Assembly (NCBI GenBank): GCA_003282975.1
Contig: QBYD01000001.1
Coordinates: forward strand, 1-64,000
Length of the DNA: 64,000 bases
Direction of reading: 5' to 3'
Source of the DNA: Pelagibacteraceae bacterium AG-325-C10
GTDB lineage: Bacteria; Pseudomonadota; Alphaproteobacteria; Pelagibacterales; Pelagibacteraceae
Under the pieces are notes generated by a model. The model searched no databases, was not told the origin of the DNA, and was given only the letters and a program-made list of their open reading frames with translations. Of the stretch, positions 48,271 to 57,556 are shown piece by piece. The position numbers were made by a program, and so were the translations under genes. Numbering within the stretch: position 1 is the stretch's first letter; every line of letters begins with the position of its first letter.

Positions 48271-49626
48271 ATGGAAAATAACAAATTTATAGAAGAAGAT
48301 TTTAGGGGTTATAAACAGTCAACAGTGCCAAAAATAGATGAAGTCTTGGCAAGAACAGATCCCAAGACAGCTTGTGGAGAATATTTAAGACGCTATTGGC
48401 ATCCTGTTGCTTTAACTTCTGAAGTAAGTGAGGTCCCAAAAGAAATTCGTATTTTAGGAGAGGATTTAGTAATATTTAAAACTTCTAAAGGTAATATTGG
48501 TTTGGTCCATAAAGCATGTCCTCACAGAAGAGCTTCAATGGCCTATGGTAAAACTGAAAAAGAAGGAATTAGGTGTTGTTATCATGGATGGCTTTTTTCT
48601 CCTAACGGTGAAATACTTGAAACACCTGGTGAAGACCCAGAGTCAAAACAGGCTAAAAAATTAAGAGAAACTTTTAAACTTGGAGCTTACCCTGTAATAG
48701 AATTTAATGGTTTAGTATTTTCTTACCTTGGACCTATGGATAAAATTCCAGAGTTTCCACACTACGACTCATTTGAAATACCAGGAAATACTTCAAGTCC
48801 TTATCGTATAGATTATAATTGTAATTGGATCCAAGTCTTAGATGCAATCATGGATCCTCTTCATACATCTTTTTTACATGGTCAAAGTTCTGGAATTCAG
48901 TTTTCTGAAGGTTTTGCTGAAGTTGGAGAAATAGAATTTTATGAGAGGGGAATTCAGTATTTAGGATGTAATACACGAAGAATTAATGACAATGTTTGGG
49001 TAAGAGTAAATGAATTAATTTTGCCTAATTTTACTCAAGCTGGAGCAGCATTTGCAGCTGATGGAACAAAAAGTAAATACTTTGGAAGAAGTTCTTTTAC
49101 AAGGTGGGTTGTGCCTGTTGATGATCATCATTGTGTTGCTTTAGCTTGGGCAAATTTTGGTGAAAGAGGGGATCCTATAGAATACAATAATCAAGAAGGA
49201 TATGAAAGAATTGAAGCTGGTGAAATTTCAAACAGGACTAAGGAAGAAAAACAACAAAGTCCTGGTGATGCAGAAGCTGTTGAGGGAATGGGCTCAATAA
49301 GTAGTCATAAAGGAGAACATCTAATGCCGACTGATAAAGGTGTTATGATATATAGAAGAAGAACAAGAAAATTAATTAAAGATTTAGAGCAAGGATTAGA
49401 ACCACCTCAACCTCAAAAGACAAAAGGAGAAGTTGTAAGAACTAATGGACAAGATACGATATTAAAAGCCCCAAAAAGAAGTAATAATGATAGAGAATAC
49501 GTTAAATCAATATGTTCTTCGGTAATGAATATGCAGTTTAATTTAGAAGAAATGCCGTTAAAAGAAAGAGATAGTATTATTATTAAAAATCTTCAACAAA
49601 TGGAAGAAAGAGGAAATTTTGGCTGA
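48271..49626 (+). CDS. Rieske oxygenase, phthalate-4,5-dioxygenase-like large subunit
   Basis: 451 aa; Rieske CPHRRASMAYGKTEKEGIRCCYHGWLFSPNGEILETPGE; NWIQVLDAIMDPLHTSFLHG. Confidence 0.9.
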   Translation: MENNKFIEEDFRGYKQSTVPKIDEVLARTDPKTACGEYLRRYWHPVALTSEVSEVPKEIRILGEDLVIFKTSKGNIGLVHKACPHRRASMAYGKTEKEGIRCCYHGWLFSPNGEILETPGEDPESKQAKKLRETFKLGAYPVIEFNGLVFSYLGPMDKIPEFPHYDSFEIPGNTSSPYRIDYNCNWIQVLDAIMDPLHTSFLHGQSSGIQFSEGFAEVGEIEFYERGIQYLGCNTRRINDNVWVRVNELILPNFTQAGAAFAADGTKSKYFGRSSFTRWVVPVDDHHCVALAWANFGERGDPIEYNNQEGYERIEAGEISNRTKEEKQQSPGDAEAVEGMGSISSHKGEHLMPTDKGVMIYRRRTRKLIKDLEQGLEPPQPQKTKGEVVRTNGQDTILKAPKRSNNDREYVKSICSSVMNMQFNLEEMPLKERDSIIIKNLQQMEERGNFG

Positions 49627-50647
49627 AGATAAAAAAATAAAAATTCATATTAAGAATAATCATTGGGCACCAGGCTCCTTCCCTACTGATGCTGAAGGTG
49701 AAAAAAATTTTACTATTACAAAAGAGCACTTAGAAAATGCGCTTGAAGATCTTCCGACAATAAAAGACAAGGTAGAAATATTTGTTGATTGGGATGAAGA
49801 TAATTTTGAAAAATCAATGTCTTATTCTGATATTTTATTAGCTTGGAACTTTCCTACTCAAAATCTAAAAAAAATTTCACCTAATTTGAAATGGATACAT
49901 GTTGTTTCTGCGGGTGTTGAGCATTTGCTTCCTTTGGACTGGATGTTTGATGGTCTAGTATTAACCAATAGTAGTGGCGTACATGCCAAAAAAGCTGGTG
50001 AATACGGGTTAATGGCTATTTTGATGTTGCAAAATCATATGACAAAAATTGTTACCAATCAAAAAAATAAAGAATTTGTATCTCTTTTTAGCAATCCTAT
50101 TGAAGGCAAAACAGTAATAGTTGTTGGAACAGGATCTCTGGGATCTTCAATGGCAAAACATATCAAATCATTAGGAGCAAATGTGATTGGTGTAAATAAA
50201 AGAGGAAAAAAAGTAGAGGGATGTAATGAGGTTATCACAATCGAAAATATTGATACTGTTTTACCAAATGCTGATTTTTTGTACTTAGCTGTACCTGAAA
50301 CTCCAGATACAAAAAATATAATTAATAAAGAAAGGCTTGATATGCTTAAACCAACATGTGGAATAGTTAATGTTGGAAGACAATCAGTAATGGATTATGA
50401 AGTATTGGCTGATAAACTTAATAATAATGAATTAGCAGGCGCAATACTTGATGTTTTTACCCATGAACCTTTAGATAAGTCTTCAAGACTTTGGCATACA
50501 CCAAATTTAATTATAACACCTCATGTATCATCTGATGATAATGGTGACTATGTAAGATTAACTCTAAATATATTTATTAAAAATTTAAAATTATTTATTG
50601 AAAATAAAGAGTTAATAAATCAGATTGATAAAAAGCTTGGATATTAA
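49619..50647 (+). CDS. D-2-hydroxyacid dehydrogenase family protein
   Basis: 342 aa from a TTG start overlapping the previous gene; VIVVGTGSLGSSMAKHIKSLGANVIGVNK, CGIVNVGRQSVMDYEVLADKL, FTHEPLDKSSRLWHTPNLIITPHVS. Confidence 0.9.
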   Translation: MAEDKKIKIHIKNNHWAPGSFPTDAEGEKNFTITKEHLENALEDLPTIKDKVEIFVDWDEDNFEKSMSYSDILLAWNFPTQNLKKISPNLKWIHVVSAGVEHLLPLDWMFDGLVLTNSSGVHAKKAGEYGLMAILMLQNHMTKIVTNQKNKEFVSLFSNPIEGKTVIVVGTGSLGSSMAKHIKSLGANVIGVNKRGKKVEGCNEVITIENIDTVLPNADFLYLAVPETPDTKNIINKERLDMLKPTCGIVNVGRQSVMDYEVLADKLNNNELAGAILDVFTHEPLDKSSRLWHTPNLIITPHVSSDDNGDYVRLTLNIFIKNLKLFIENKELINQIDKKLGY

Positions 50648-50684
50648 AAAATTTTATAAAATTAATTAAACTAATCTTTTTAAT

Positions 50685-51572
50685 TTACTTATGTTTGATA
50701 AGTTTAAGTTTTTCTCTTGTTTCAGCTGGCGTCATTGGTGAATAACCTATTTCATCTGCAATTCTTATTGCTTTTTCAACTAACTGAGCATTTGTGGCTA
50801 GTTTTCCTTTTGATAAATATAAGTTATCTTCTAGACCTACTCTTGGATTTCCACCCATCAAAATAGTTTGAGCAACAAAAGGCATTTCATTTTTTGAAAT
50901 TGCAAAACCAGACCAAACACCTTCTTTTGGCATTATATCTTTCATTGCTTGCATTGCTAGTGTTGTTGCTGGCGCTCCCCAAGGAATACCTAAACACATT
51001 TGAAACAATGGTGGATCACTTAATAAACCTTCTTTATATAATTGAGCACCAAACCACATATTACCTAAGTCAAATGCTTCTATTTCAGGTTTAACGCCTA
51101 TTTCTTTTAATTTTTTTGCAGCTTTTCTTAAATCATTAGGAGTATTAACTGTTATAACTGAACTATCGCCAAAATTTAAAGTTCCAGCATCTAATGTACA
51201 AATTTCAGGCAAAAACTGTTCAGCATTTGCAATTCTTTCTAGTACATTTGCCATGTCTGTCATAGGACCAAAATCTAAAGGATTATCTCCTTGTCCTATA
51301 TCAAGATCTCCACCCATACCTGTAGTTAAATTTAAAATTACATCAGTGCCACTAGATCTTACTCTATCTACTACTTCTTTATATAATTCCAACCTTCTGC
51401 TAGGAGTTCCATCGTCTTCTCTTACATGAATATGAGCAATTGCAGCACCAGCTTTAGCAGCTTCAATAGAGGCGGTTGCGATTTGTTCAGGAGTTTTTGG
51501 TAAATCTGGGTGTTTACTTGCTGTGTCGCCAGAACCTGTTACTGCACAAGATACAAAAACTTTATTGTTCAT
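50685..51572 (-). CDS. Beta-keto acid cleavage enzyme (BKACE, DUF849) family, candidate dehydrocarnitine cleavage enzyme
   Basis: 295 aa; VSCAVTGSGDTASKHPDLPKTPEQIATASIEAAKAGAAIAHIHVREDDGTPS, GNPRVGLEDNLYLSKGKLATNAQLVEKA. Confidence 0.88.
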   Translation of the reverse strand: MNNKVFVSCAVTGSGDTASKHPDLPKTPEQIATASIEAAKAGAAIAHIHVREDDGTPSRRLELYKEVVDRVRSSGTDVILNLTTGMGGDLDIGQGDNPLDFGPMTDMANVLERIANAEQFLPEICTLDAGTLNFGDSSVITVNTPNDLRKAAKKLKEIGVKPEIEAFDLGNMWFGAQLYKEGLLSDPPLFQMCLGIPWGAPATTLAMQAMKDIMPKEGVWSGFAISKNEMPFVAQTILMGGNPRVGLEDNLYLSKGKLATNAQLVEKAIRIADEIGYSPMTPAETREKLKLIKHK

Positions 51573-51607
51573 AATTTATAATTCACTTATAGTTTAAAAT
51601 AGTAAAA

Positions 51608-52333
51608 ATGGAAATAACTGAATTACAAAAAGATTTAGCTGCAACATTTAGATGGACTGCAAGATTAAATATGCATGAAGCAGTTGCAAATCACTTTAGT
51701 GCTTGCGTTCCAGGTTCCTCAGATTTTTATGTAAATAAAGCAGGCATTCATTTCAGCCGAATAAAAGCAAGTGATTTAATTTTAATAACAAAAGAAAATA
51801 TTAATGAATTTAGAAATAAACCAGAAATAGTAGACTCTACGGCATTAAATATACATGGAACAATTCATGAAAAAGCTCCACATGCTAAATGTATTTTTCA
51901 TGTTCATTCAAAATATGCAACTGTCCTATCAACACTAAAAGACCCAACGTTAAAACCTATAGATCAAAATACTATGACTTTTTATAATAAGATTGCTGTC
52001 TATAATGATTTTGGAGGATTAGGATTTCAAGAGGAGTCAATCAAAATGGCAAATGCTTTAGGTAATAAGCAACATATGATTTTAGCTAATCATGGAATTA
52101 TAACAACTGGAGAGACAGTTGCTGAAGGTTTTAATTCATTATATTATTTTGAAAAAGCTGCCGAAACTTACATTACAGCTTTATCAACTAATAAAGATTT
52201 AAACATTATAAGTCATGAAATTGCTGAAAAAACTTCAGAGGAGGCTGCAAATTATCCTGTTGATACAGCAAAACAATTTTTATCAGAAATTAGATGTATC
52301 TTAGATAAAGAAGAGCCCGATTATGTAAATTAA
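51608..52333 (+). CDS. Class II aldolase/adducin-family protein
   Basis: 241 aa; NHFSACVPG, IHGTIHEKAPHAKCIFHVHSKYATVLSTL, LANHGIITTGETVAEGFNSLYYFEKAAETY. Confidence 0.9.
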   Translation: MEITELQKDLAATFRWTARLNMHEAVANHFSACVPGSSDFYVNKAGIHFSRIKASDLILITKENINEFRNKPEIVDSTALNIHGTIHEKAPHAKCIFHVHSKYATVLSTLKDPTLKPIDQNTMTFYNKIAVYNDFGGLGFQEESIKMANALGNKQHMILANHGIITTGETVAEGFNSLYYFEKAAETYITALSTNKDLNIISHEIAEKTSEEAANYPVDTAKQFLSEIRCILDKEEPDYVN

Positions 52334-52334
52334 T

Positions 52335-52805
52335 ATGAGTATATTTCTTACAAAACAAAAAATAATTAAAGATTGGACTGATTACAATGGACATATGAAT
52401 GTTGCATATTATGTTCTCATATTTGATCAATTTGGATCTGAGGTTTTGTTAACTAGTTTTAATATGGGCGAACATTCCGCAAAAACTTCAAAAAAAAGCA
52501 CTATGGTTGTGGAGTCACATATTAGCTATGATCAAGAGGTTAAAGAAAATGACGAAGTAGATATTAACCTAATTTATTGTGATCATGATAAAAAAAGAAT
52601 TCAATATAAGTTAGAAATGATACATTCAGAAAAAAAGTACTTAGCTGCAACTCTAGAAACTTTATCGCTTTATGTTGATCTAAATAAAAGAAAAGTTATT
52701 GAATTTGAAAAAGAAAAAGTAGATCTAATGAAAGAATTCATTTCTAAAAATAATATTACTTTTAAAACTGATAATTTGAAATTTTCTTCAAAATTAAAAA
52801 AATAA
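52335..52805 (+). CDS. Hotdog-fold thioesterase, candidate betainyl-CoA thioesterase
   Basis: 156 aa; KDWTDYNGHMNVAYYVLIFDQFGSEVL hotdog motif. Confidence 0.78.
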   Translation: MSIFLTKQKIIKDWTDYNGHMNVAYYVLIFDQFGSEVLLTSFNMGEHSAKTSKKSTMVVESHISYDQEVKENDEVDINLIYCDHDKKRIQYKLEMIHSEKKYLAATLETLSLYVDLNKRKVIEFEKEKVDLMKEFISKNNITFKTDNLKFSSKLKK

Positions 52806-52809
52806 ACAA

Positions 52810-53142
52810 TTAAGCATCATTCATAGTATTGACTATAACAACTCCAATAACAATTAGTACTAAGCCTATTGTAGTTGCAAGATTCGGAATTTGCTTATAT
52901 TTAAAAATTCCTATTAAAGACAAGGCAATTATACCAACACCAGACCATGTAGCGTAAGTTATTCCAATCGGTAGAATTTTCATTGCATGAGACATCGTAT
53001 ACATACAAATGGCAATAGCTAAAATACAGATTAAAGAAGGAACCCATTTAGTAAAACCATCTGTAGCTTTTAGGGTTCCTGTAGAAATAATTTCTCCTGC
53101 AATTGCTACTGCTAATAATATATAGGCCTGAGTCAGAGTCAT
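52810..53142 (-). CDS. Small multidrug resistance (SMR) family transporter
   Basis: 110 aa, four TM helices; AYILLAVAIAGEIISTGTLKATDGFTKWVPSLICILAIAICMYTMSHAMKILPIGITYATWSGVGI. Confidence 0.93.
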   Translation of the reverse strand: MTLTQAYILLAVAIAGEIISTGTLKATDGFTKWVPSLICILAIAICMYTMSHAMKILPIGITYATWSGVGIIALSLIGIFKYKQIPNLATTIGLVLIVIGVVIVNTMNDA

Positions 53143-53193
53143 TTTTTCTTATACATTTTGACAAATTAAAATTCTAGCGATAAATTATTTTAA

Positions 53194-54027
53194 ATGAATG
53201 TAAAATTATTATCAGGTGCTTTAGGTGCAGAAATTAGTGGAATTGATTTAACTGATACTTCTGATCAAAATTTTAAGAAAATAAATGATTTATTATTAGA
53301 ACATAAAGTAATATTTTTTAGAGATCAGCCTATTACAAATGAACAGCAAATAGCTCTTGCGGCAAAATTTGGTCCATTAGAAACTCACGCGTATGTTAAA
53401 GGATTAAAAGATCATCCTGAAATTGTAAGAATTATCAAAGGTAAGGAAGAAAAAAACCAATGGGGTGAAAACTGGCATAGCGACGTAAGTTATAATTCTA
53501 AACCAACTAAAGCAGTAATATTAAAGTCTGTCAAAATTCCACCCGTAGGTGGAGATACTTGTTTTTCAAATATGGAATTAGCTTGGGAAACATTAGATCC
53601 TAAACTCCAGAGCAAAATAGTTAATAAGAAAGCAGTCCATAGTTCACTTGGGGCAGAATTTTTTATTGATAACTATAAATACATGGAAGGAAATGAAAAA
53701 AGAAATTATGACTCTTATTCTAATGAGCATCCAATAGTAAGAACACATCCTGAAACAGGTAAGAAAATTTTATATGTAAACTGGACTTATACAAAACAAA
53801 TTTTAGGTTTAGAAAAAGAAGAAAGTGATCAAATTTTAAAGGAAATATTTGAACATCAAGCGAGATTAGATTTAACTTGTAGATTTAGTTGGACTGAAGA
53901 CACTGTTGCTATTTGGGATAATAGAAGTGTAATTCATTATGCGATAGCAGATTTTTTTCCTGGAAGAGGTCTTGGATACGAGAGAATAATGGATCGAATT
54001 GCAATTGAGGGTGATCATCCTCAATAA
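53194..54027 (+). CDS. TauD/TfdA-family 2OG-Fe(II) dioxygenase
   Basis: 277 aa; GAEISGIDLTD, NWHSDVSYNSKPTKAVIL (HxD), WDNRSVIHYAIADFFPG. Confidence 0.92.
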   Translation: MNVKLLSGALGAEISGIDLTDTSDQNFKKINDLLLEHKVIFFRDQPITNEQQIALAAKFGPLETHAYVKGLKDHPEIVRIIKGKEEKNQWGENWHSDVSYNSKPTKAVILKSVKIPPVGGDTCFSNMELAWETLDPKLQSKIVNKKAVHSSLGAEFFIDNYKYMEGNEKRNYDSYSNEHPIVRTHPETGKKILYVNWTYTKQILGLEKEESDQILKEIFEHQARLDLTCRFSWTEDTVAIWDNRSVIHYAIADFFPGRGLGYERIMDRIAIEGDHPQ

Positions 54028-54072
54028 GTAAGATTTAAATTCTTAATAAATTAATATAAATTCTTAAAAATT

Positions 54073-55656
54073 ATGAAATTTGATTATTTAGTTATTGGTG
54101 CAGGTACAGCAGGATGTGTTTTGGCTAATAGGCTGTCAGAGAATTCGCAAAATAACGTTGCAATTTTTGAAGCAGGTAAAAATAGTGATATCTGGAAAGT
54201 AAACATGCCACTTGCAATTTTGTACACAATGCACGATCCAAAATATAATTATAAATATTACTCAGAACCTGAGCCTCACTTAAACAATAGAAAACTTTTT
54301 TGTCCAAGAGGAAAAATGATTGGTGGTTGCTCTGCACACAATGGAATGGTTTATGTAAGAGGAAATAAAAATGATTATGAAAGATGGGCTTCATTTGGTC
54401 TTAGAGATTGGTCATATGAAAAAGTTTTACCTTTCTTTAAAAAAATTGAAACTTGGTCTGAAGGAGAAAACGAGTATAGAGGTGGAAATGGTATACTTCC
54501 AATTAATCAATCTAAAAATAAAAACCCATTATTTAGTGCTTTTTTAAACTCAGCTAAAGAAGCAGGTCATAAAATTAATAATGATATGAATGGAGAAGAT
54601 CAAGAAGGTTTTGGAATGTATGATGTTACCATTCATAAAGGTGAAAGAGCAAGTGCTTCCAAATATTATTTAAATCCTGTCAGAAAAAGAAATAATTTAA
54701 AAGTATTTACTGAAGCATTTGTTGAGAAAATTATTTTTGATGGAAAAAAAGCAGTAGGGATTGAAGTTAAAATTAGAAATAAAGTTGAAAGAATATATGC
54801 AAATAAAGAAATAATACTTAGTGGTGGATCAATAAATTCTCCCCAATTACTTATGCTTTCTGGTGTTGGACCAGCAGATCACTTAAAGGATAAAGGAATT
54901 GAAGTAATTCATGACCTTAAAGGGGTTGGTAAAAATCTACAAGATCATTTAGAAACCTATGTTCAGCAAGAATGTAAAACCCCAGATACTTTATATTCAT
55001 ATGTCAACAAATTGAATATGGTCAGAATTGGAATTCAGTGGTTCCTAAATAAAAGTGGTCCCTGCTCTACATCATTTTTAGAAGCTGGAGGATTTTGCAA
55101 ATCATCAGCAGATAAAGAGTACCCAAATATTCAGTTCCACTTCTTTCCTGCATTTGTAATAGATCATGGTACGGTGGATCCCGATAGACATGGATTTCAA
55201 TTACACGCAAGTTTGAACCAACCAAAAAGCAGAGGACACATTACATTAAACAGTTCAAATCCTTATGATTATCCAAAAATTCAATTTAATTACCTTGAAG
55301 ATGATTATGATCTTAAGGAGACAATTAAATGCATTCATGTTGCAAGAAAAATACTTAGTCAAAACTCTATGAAACCTTATGCTGGAGAAGAGGTTGGTCC
55401 AGGTGAAAATGCTCAAACAGAAGAACAAATTGAAGAATATATTAGATCAAAAGCAGAAACTGCTTATCACCCCTCTTGTACTTTAAAAATGGGTGTTGAT
55501 GATATGGCTGTAGTTGATGAAAAACTTAAAATACATGGATTACAAAATATAAGAGTTGCTGATGCGTCTGTAATGCCTGAAATAACAAGTGGTAATTTAA
55601 ATGCACCTACTCTAATGATTGGAGAAAGAGCATCTGACTTTATCATGAATTCATGA
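54073..55656 (+). CDS. GMC-family oxidoreductase, choline dehydrogenase-like
   Basis: 527 aa; YLVIGAGTAGCVLANRLSEN, RGKMIGGCSAHNGMVYVRGN, GSINSPQLLMLSGVGPADHL, YHPSCTLKMG. Confidence 0.93.
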   Translation: MKFDYLVIGAGTAGCVLANRLSENSQNNVAIFEAGKNSDIWKVNMPLAILYTMHDPKYNYKYYSEPEPHLNNRKLFCPRGKMIGGCSAHNGMVYVRGNKNDYERWASFGLRDWSYEKVLPFFKKIETWSEGENEYRGGNGILPINQSKNKNPLFSAFLNSAKEAGHKINNDMNGEDQEGFGMYDVTIHKGERASASKYYLNPVRKRNNLKVFTEAFVEKIIFDGKKAVGIEVKIRNKVERIYANKEIILSGGSINSPQLLMLSGVGPADHLKDKGIEVIHDLKGVGKNLQDHLETYVQQECKTPDTLYSYVNKLNMVRIGIQWFLNKSGPCSTSFLEAGGFCKSSADKEYPNIQFHFFPAFVIDHGTVDPDRHGFQLHASLNQPKSRGHITLNSSNPYDYPKIQFNYLEDDYDLKETIKCIHVARKILSQNSMKPYAGEEVGPGENAQTEEQIEEYIRSKAETAYHPSCTLKMGVDDMAVVDEKLKIHGLQNIRVADASVMPEITSGNLNAPTLMIGERASDFIMNS

Positions 55657-56603
55657 CAACGGCACAAAATAACACCAAGGGTATTCTTTTTATTCTTGTT
55701 GGAATGGTTGTATTTTCAATTCAGGATGCATTAATCAAATTTATATACGAAGACTCTGCCTTGTATGAATTATATTTAGGAAGAACCCTATCAGCTGCAT
55801 TTTTTTTATTTTGTTATATGAAATTTGCAAAACAAAAAATTATTTTAAAAACCCACTACCCATTTTTAACCACGTTGAGAATTATATGTTTTTTCTTTGG
55901 GTTTAGTTTTTTTTATATATCGTTAACATATATGTCGCTAGCAATGGCAAATGCTTTATTTTTTTCTAGTCCATTTTTTGTATCCATCTTAGCAGTGCTA
56001 TTTTTAAATGAAAAAGTTGGTATTAGAAGATGGCTTGCAATCTTAACAGGGTTTATTGGAGTATTTATTGTTTTAAATCCTGACTTTAGCAATTTTGAGT
56101 ATAAGAAACTAGCACCAATTGCGTGCGCTTTATGCTATTCGATATCAATGACAATTACAAAATATACTTCTGACAAAGATAATTCATGTACACAGATGAC
56201 CCATTTGTATATTGGTGCAACTATTATAAGTATTTTATTTTTTATTTTTACAGGTAAAGGTCAGTTTAATAATTTTAGCGATCCTACATTTCAGTTTATT
56301 TTTAGAGAGTGGTTTACAAATCCAACTTATGCTTGGCCAATTATAATATTAATGGGATTTATTGGAGCTTTAGCATTTTTTTGTGTATTTAATGCATATA
56401 GTATTGCCTCTCCATCAGTAGTTTCTTTATACGAATATTCCTTGATAATTTGGTCAATAATGATTGGCTATATATTGTTTGATAATGTGCCAACTTTGAG
56501 AACTTTTATCGGTGTTTCAATTATCATAGGAGCTGGAATATACATATATTTAAGAGAAAAAATAAAAGATCAAATGATTGTAACAGATACTCCAAATAGA
56601 TGA
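55653..56603 (+). CDS. EamA/DMT family transporter, first tandem copy
   Basis: 316 aa, about 10 TM; shares long stretches with the next ORF (KYTSDKD, IASPSVVSL.EYSLI, RTFIGV..II.AGIYIY.REK). Confidence 0.9.
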   Translation: MTTAQNNTKGILFILVGMVVFSIQDALIKFIYEDSALYELYLGRTLSAAFFLFCYMKFAKQKIILKTHYPFLTTLRIICFFFGFSFFYISLTYMSLAMANALFFSSPFFVSILAVLFLNEKVGIRRWLAILTGFIGVFIVLNPDFSNFEYKKLAPIACALCYSISMTITKYTSDKDNSCTQMTHLYIGATIISILFFIFTGKGQFNNFSDPTFQFIFREWFTNPTYAWPIIILMGFIGALAFFCVFNAYSIASPSVVSLYEYSLIIWSIMIGYILFDNVPTLRTFIGVSIIIGAGIYIYLREKIKDQMIVTDTPNR

Positions 56604-57556
56604 GAGCTCAAGATAATAATTCGAAAGGTATCGTTCTAATAGTTATTGCAATGACATTGTTTGCAATGCAAGATTCTTTAATAAAATTTATTTTTGAAAA
56701 ATCTGCTCTTTATGAAATTTTCTTTGGAAGATACTTTGTTGCTGCAGTTCTGCTTTTTATTTATATCAAATTTAAAAAACAAAAAGTTGATTTAAAAACA
56801 TATTACCCTGTTCTTACTTTTGTAAGAGTCATTTTACATTTTTTAGCTTTTTCTGCTTTTTTTATTTCCTTAACCTATATGCCTTTAGCAACAGCTAACG
56901 CACTTTTTTTTTCTTGCCCTTTTTTTGTATCAATTTTTGCAAAGTTTTTTTTAAAAGAACATATTGGGATTAGAAGATGGTCAGCAATTGCTTTTGGATT
57001 TTTAGGAGTATTTATTGTTCTAAATCCAAATTTTTCAGAATTTGAGTATAGAAGTTTGCTTCCTGTGGGGTGTGCTTTTTTTTATGCAGCATCTATGACT
57101 ATAACAAAATACACATCAGATAAAGATGATGTGAACACTCAATTATTTTATTTTTATGTAATTGCTATAGCTCTATGTGGGTTGATTTATATTTATATGG
57201 GTAATGGTCAACTTAATAATGCCAATTATGACTCTACTACTCAATTTATTTTCAGAGAATGGTTTTCAAACATAGAATATACGTGGAAATTTATATTATT
57301 CTTTGGTGTTGCTGCATCCATTGCTTTTGTTTGTATTTTTTCTGCTTATATTATTGCTTCTCCATCAGTAGTCTCGTTATTTGAGTATTCTTTGATTGTA
57401 ATGTCCATGATACCTGGATACTTTTTATTTAATGAAATTCCTTCTATTAGAACTTTTATAGGTGTTGCTTGTATAATATCAGCTGGAATATATATTTATT
57501 CAAGAGAAAAAGTAAGAGAACAATATATTGCTACTGAGACACCAGTTAGAAGATGA
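56600..57556 (+). CDS. EamA/DMT family transporter, second tandem copy
   Basis: 318 aa; paralogous to the preceding ORF over full length; starts overlapping its stop. Confidence 0.9.
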   Translation: MRAQDNNSKGIVLIVIAMTLFAMQDSLIKFIFEKSALYEIFFGRYFVAAVLLFIYIKFKKQKVDLKTYYPVLTFVRVILHFLAFSAFFISLTYMPLATANALFFSCPFFVSIFAKFFLKEHIGIRRWSAIAFGFLGVFIVLNPNFSEFEYRSLLPVGCAFFYAASMTITKYTSDKDDVNTQLFYFYVIAIALCGLIYIYMGNGQLNNANYDSTTQFIFREWFSNIEYTWKFILFFGVAASIAFVCIFSAYIIASPSVVSLFEYSLIVMSMIPGYFLFNEIPSIRTFIGVACIISAGIYIYSREKVREQYIATETPVRR

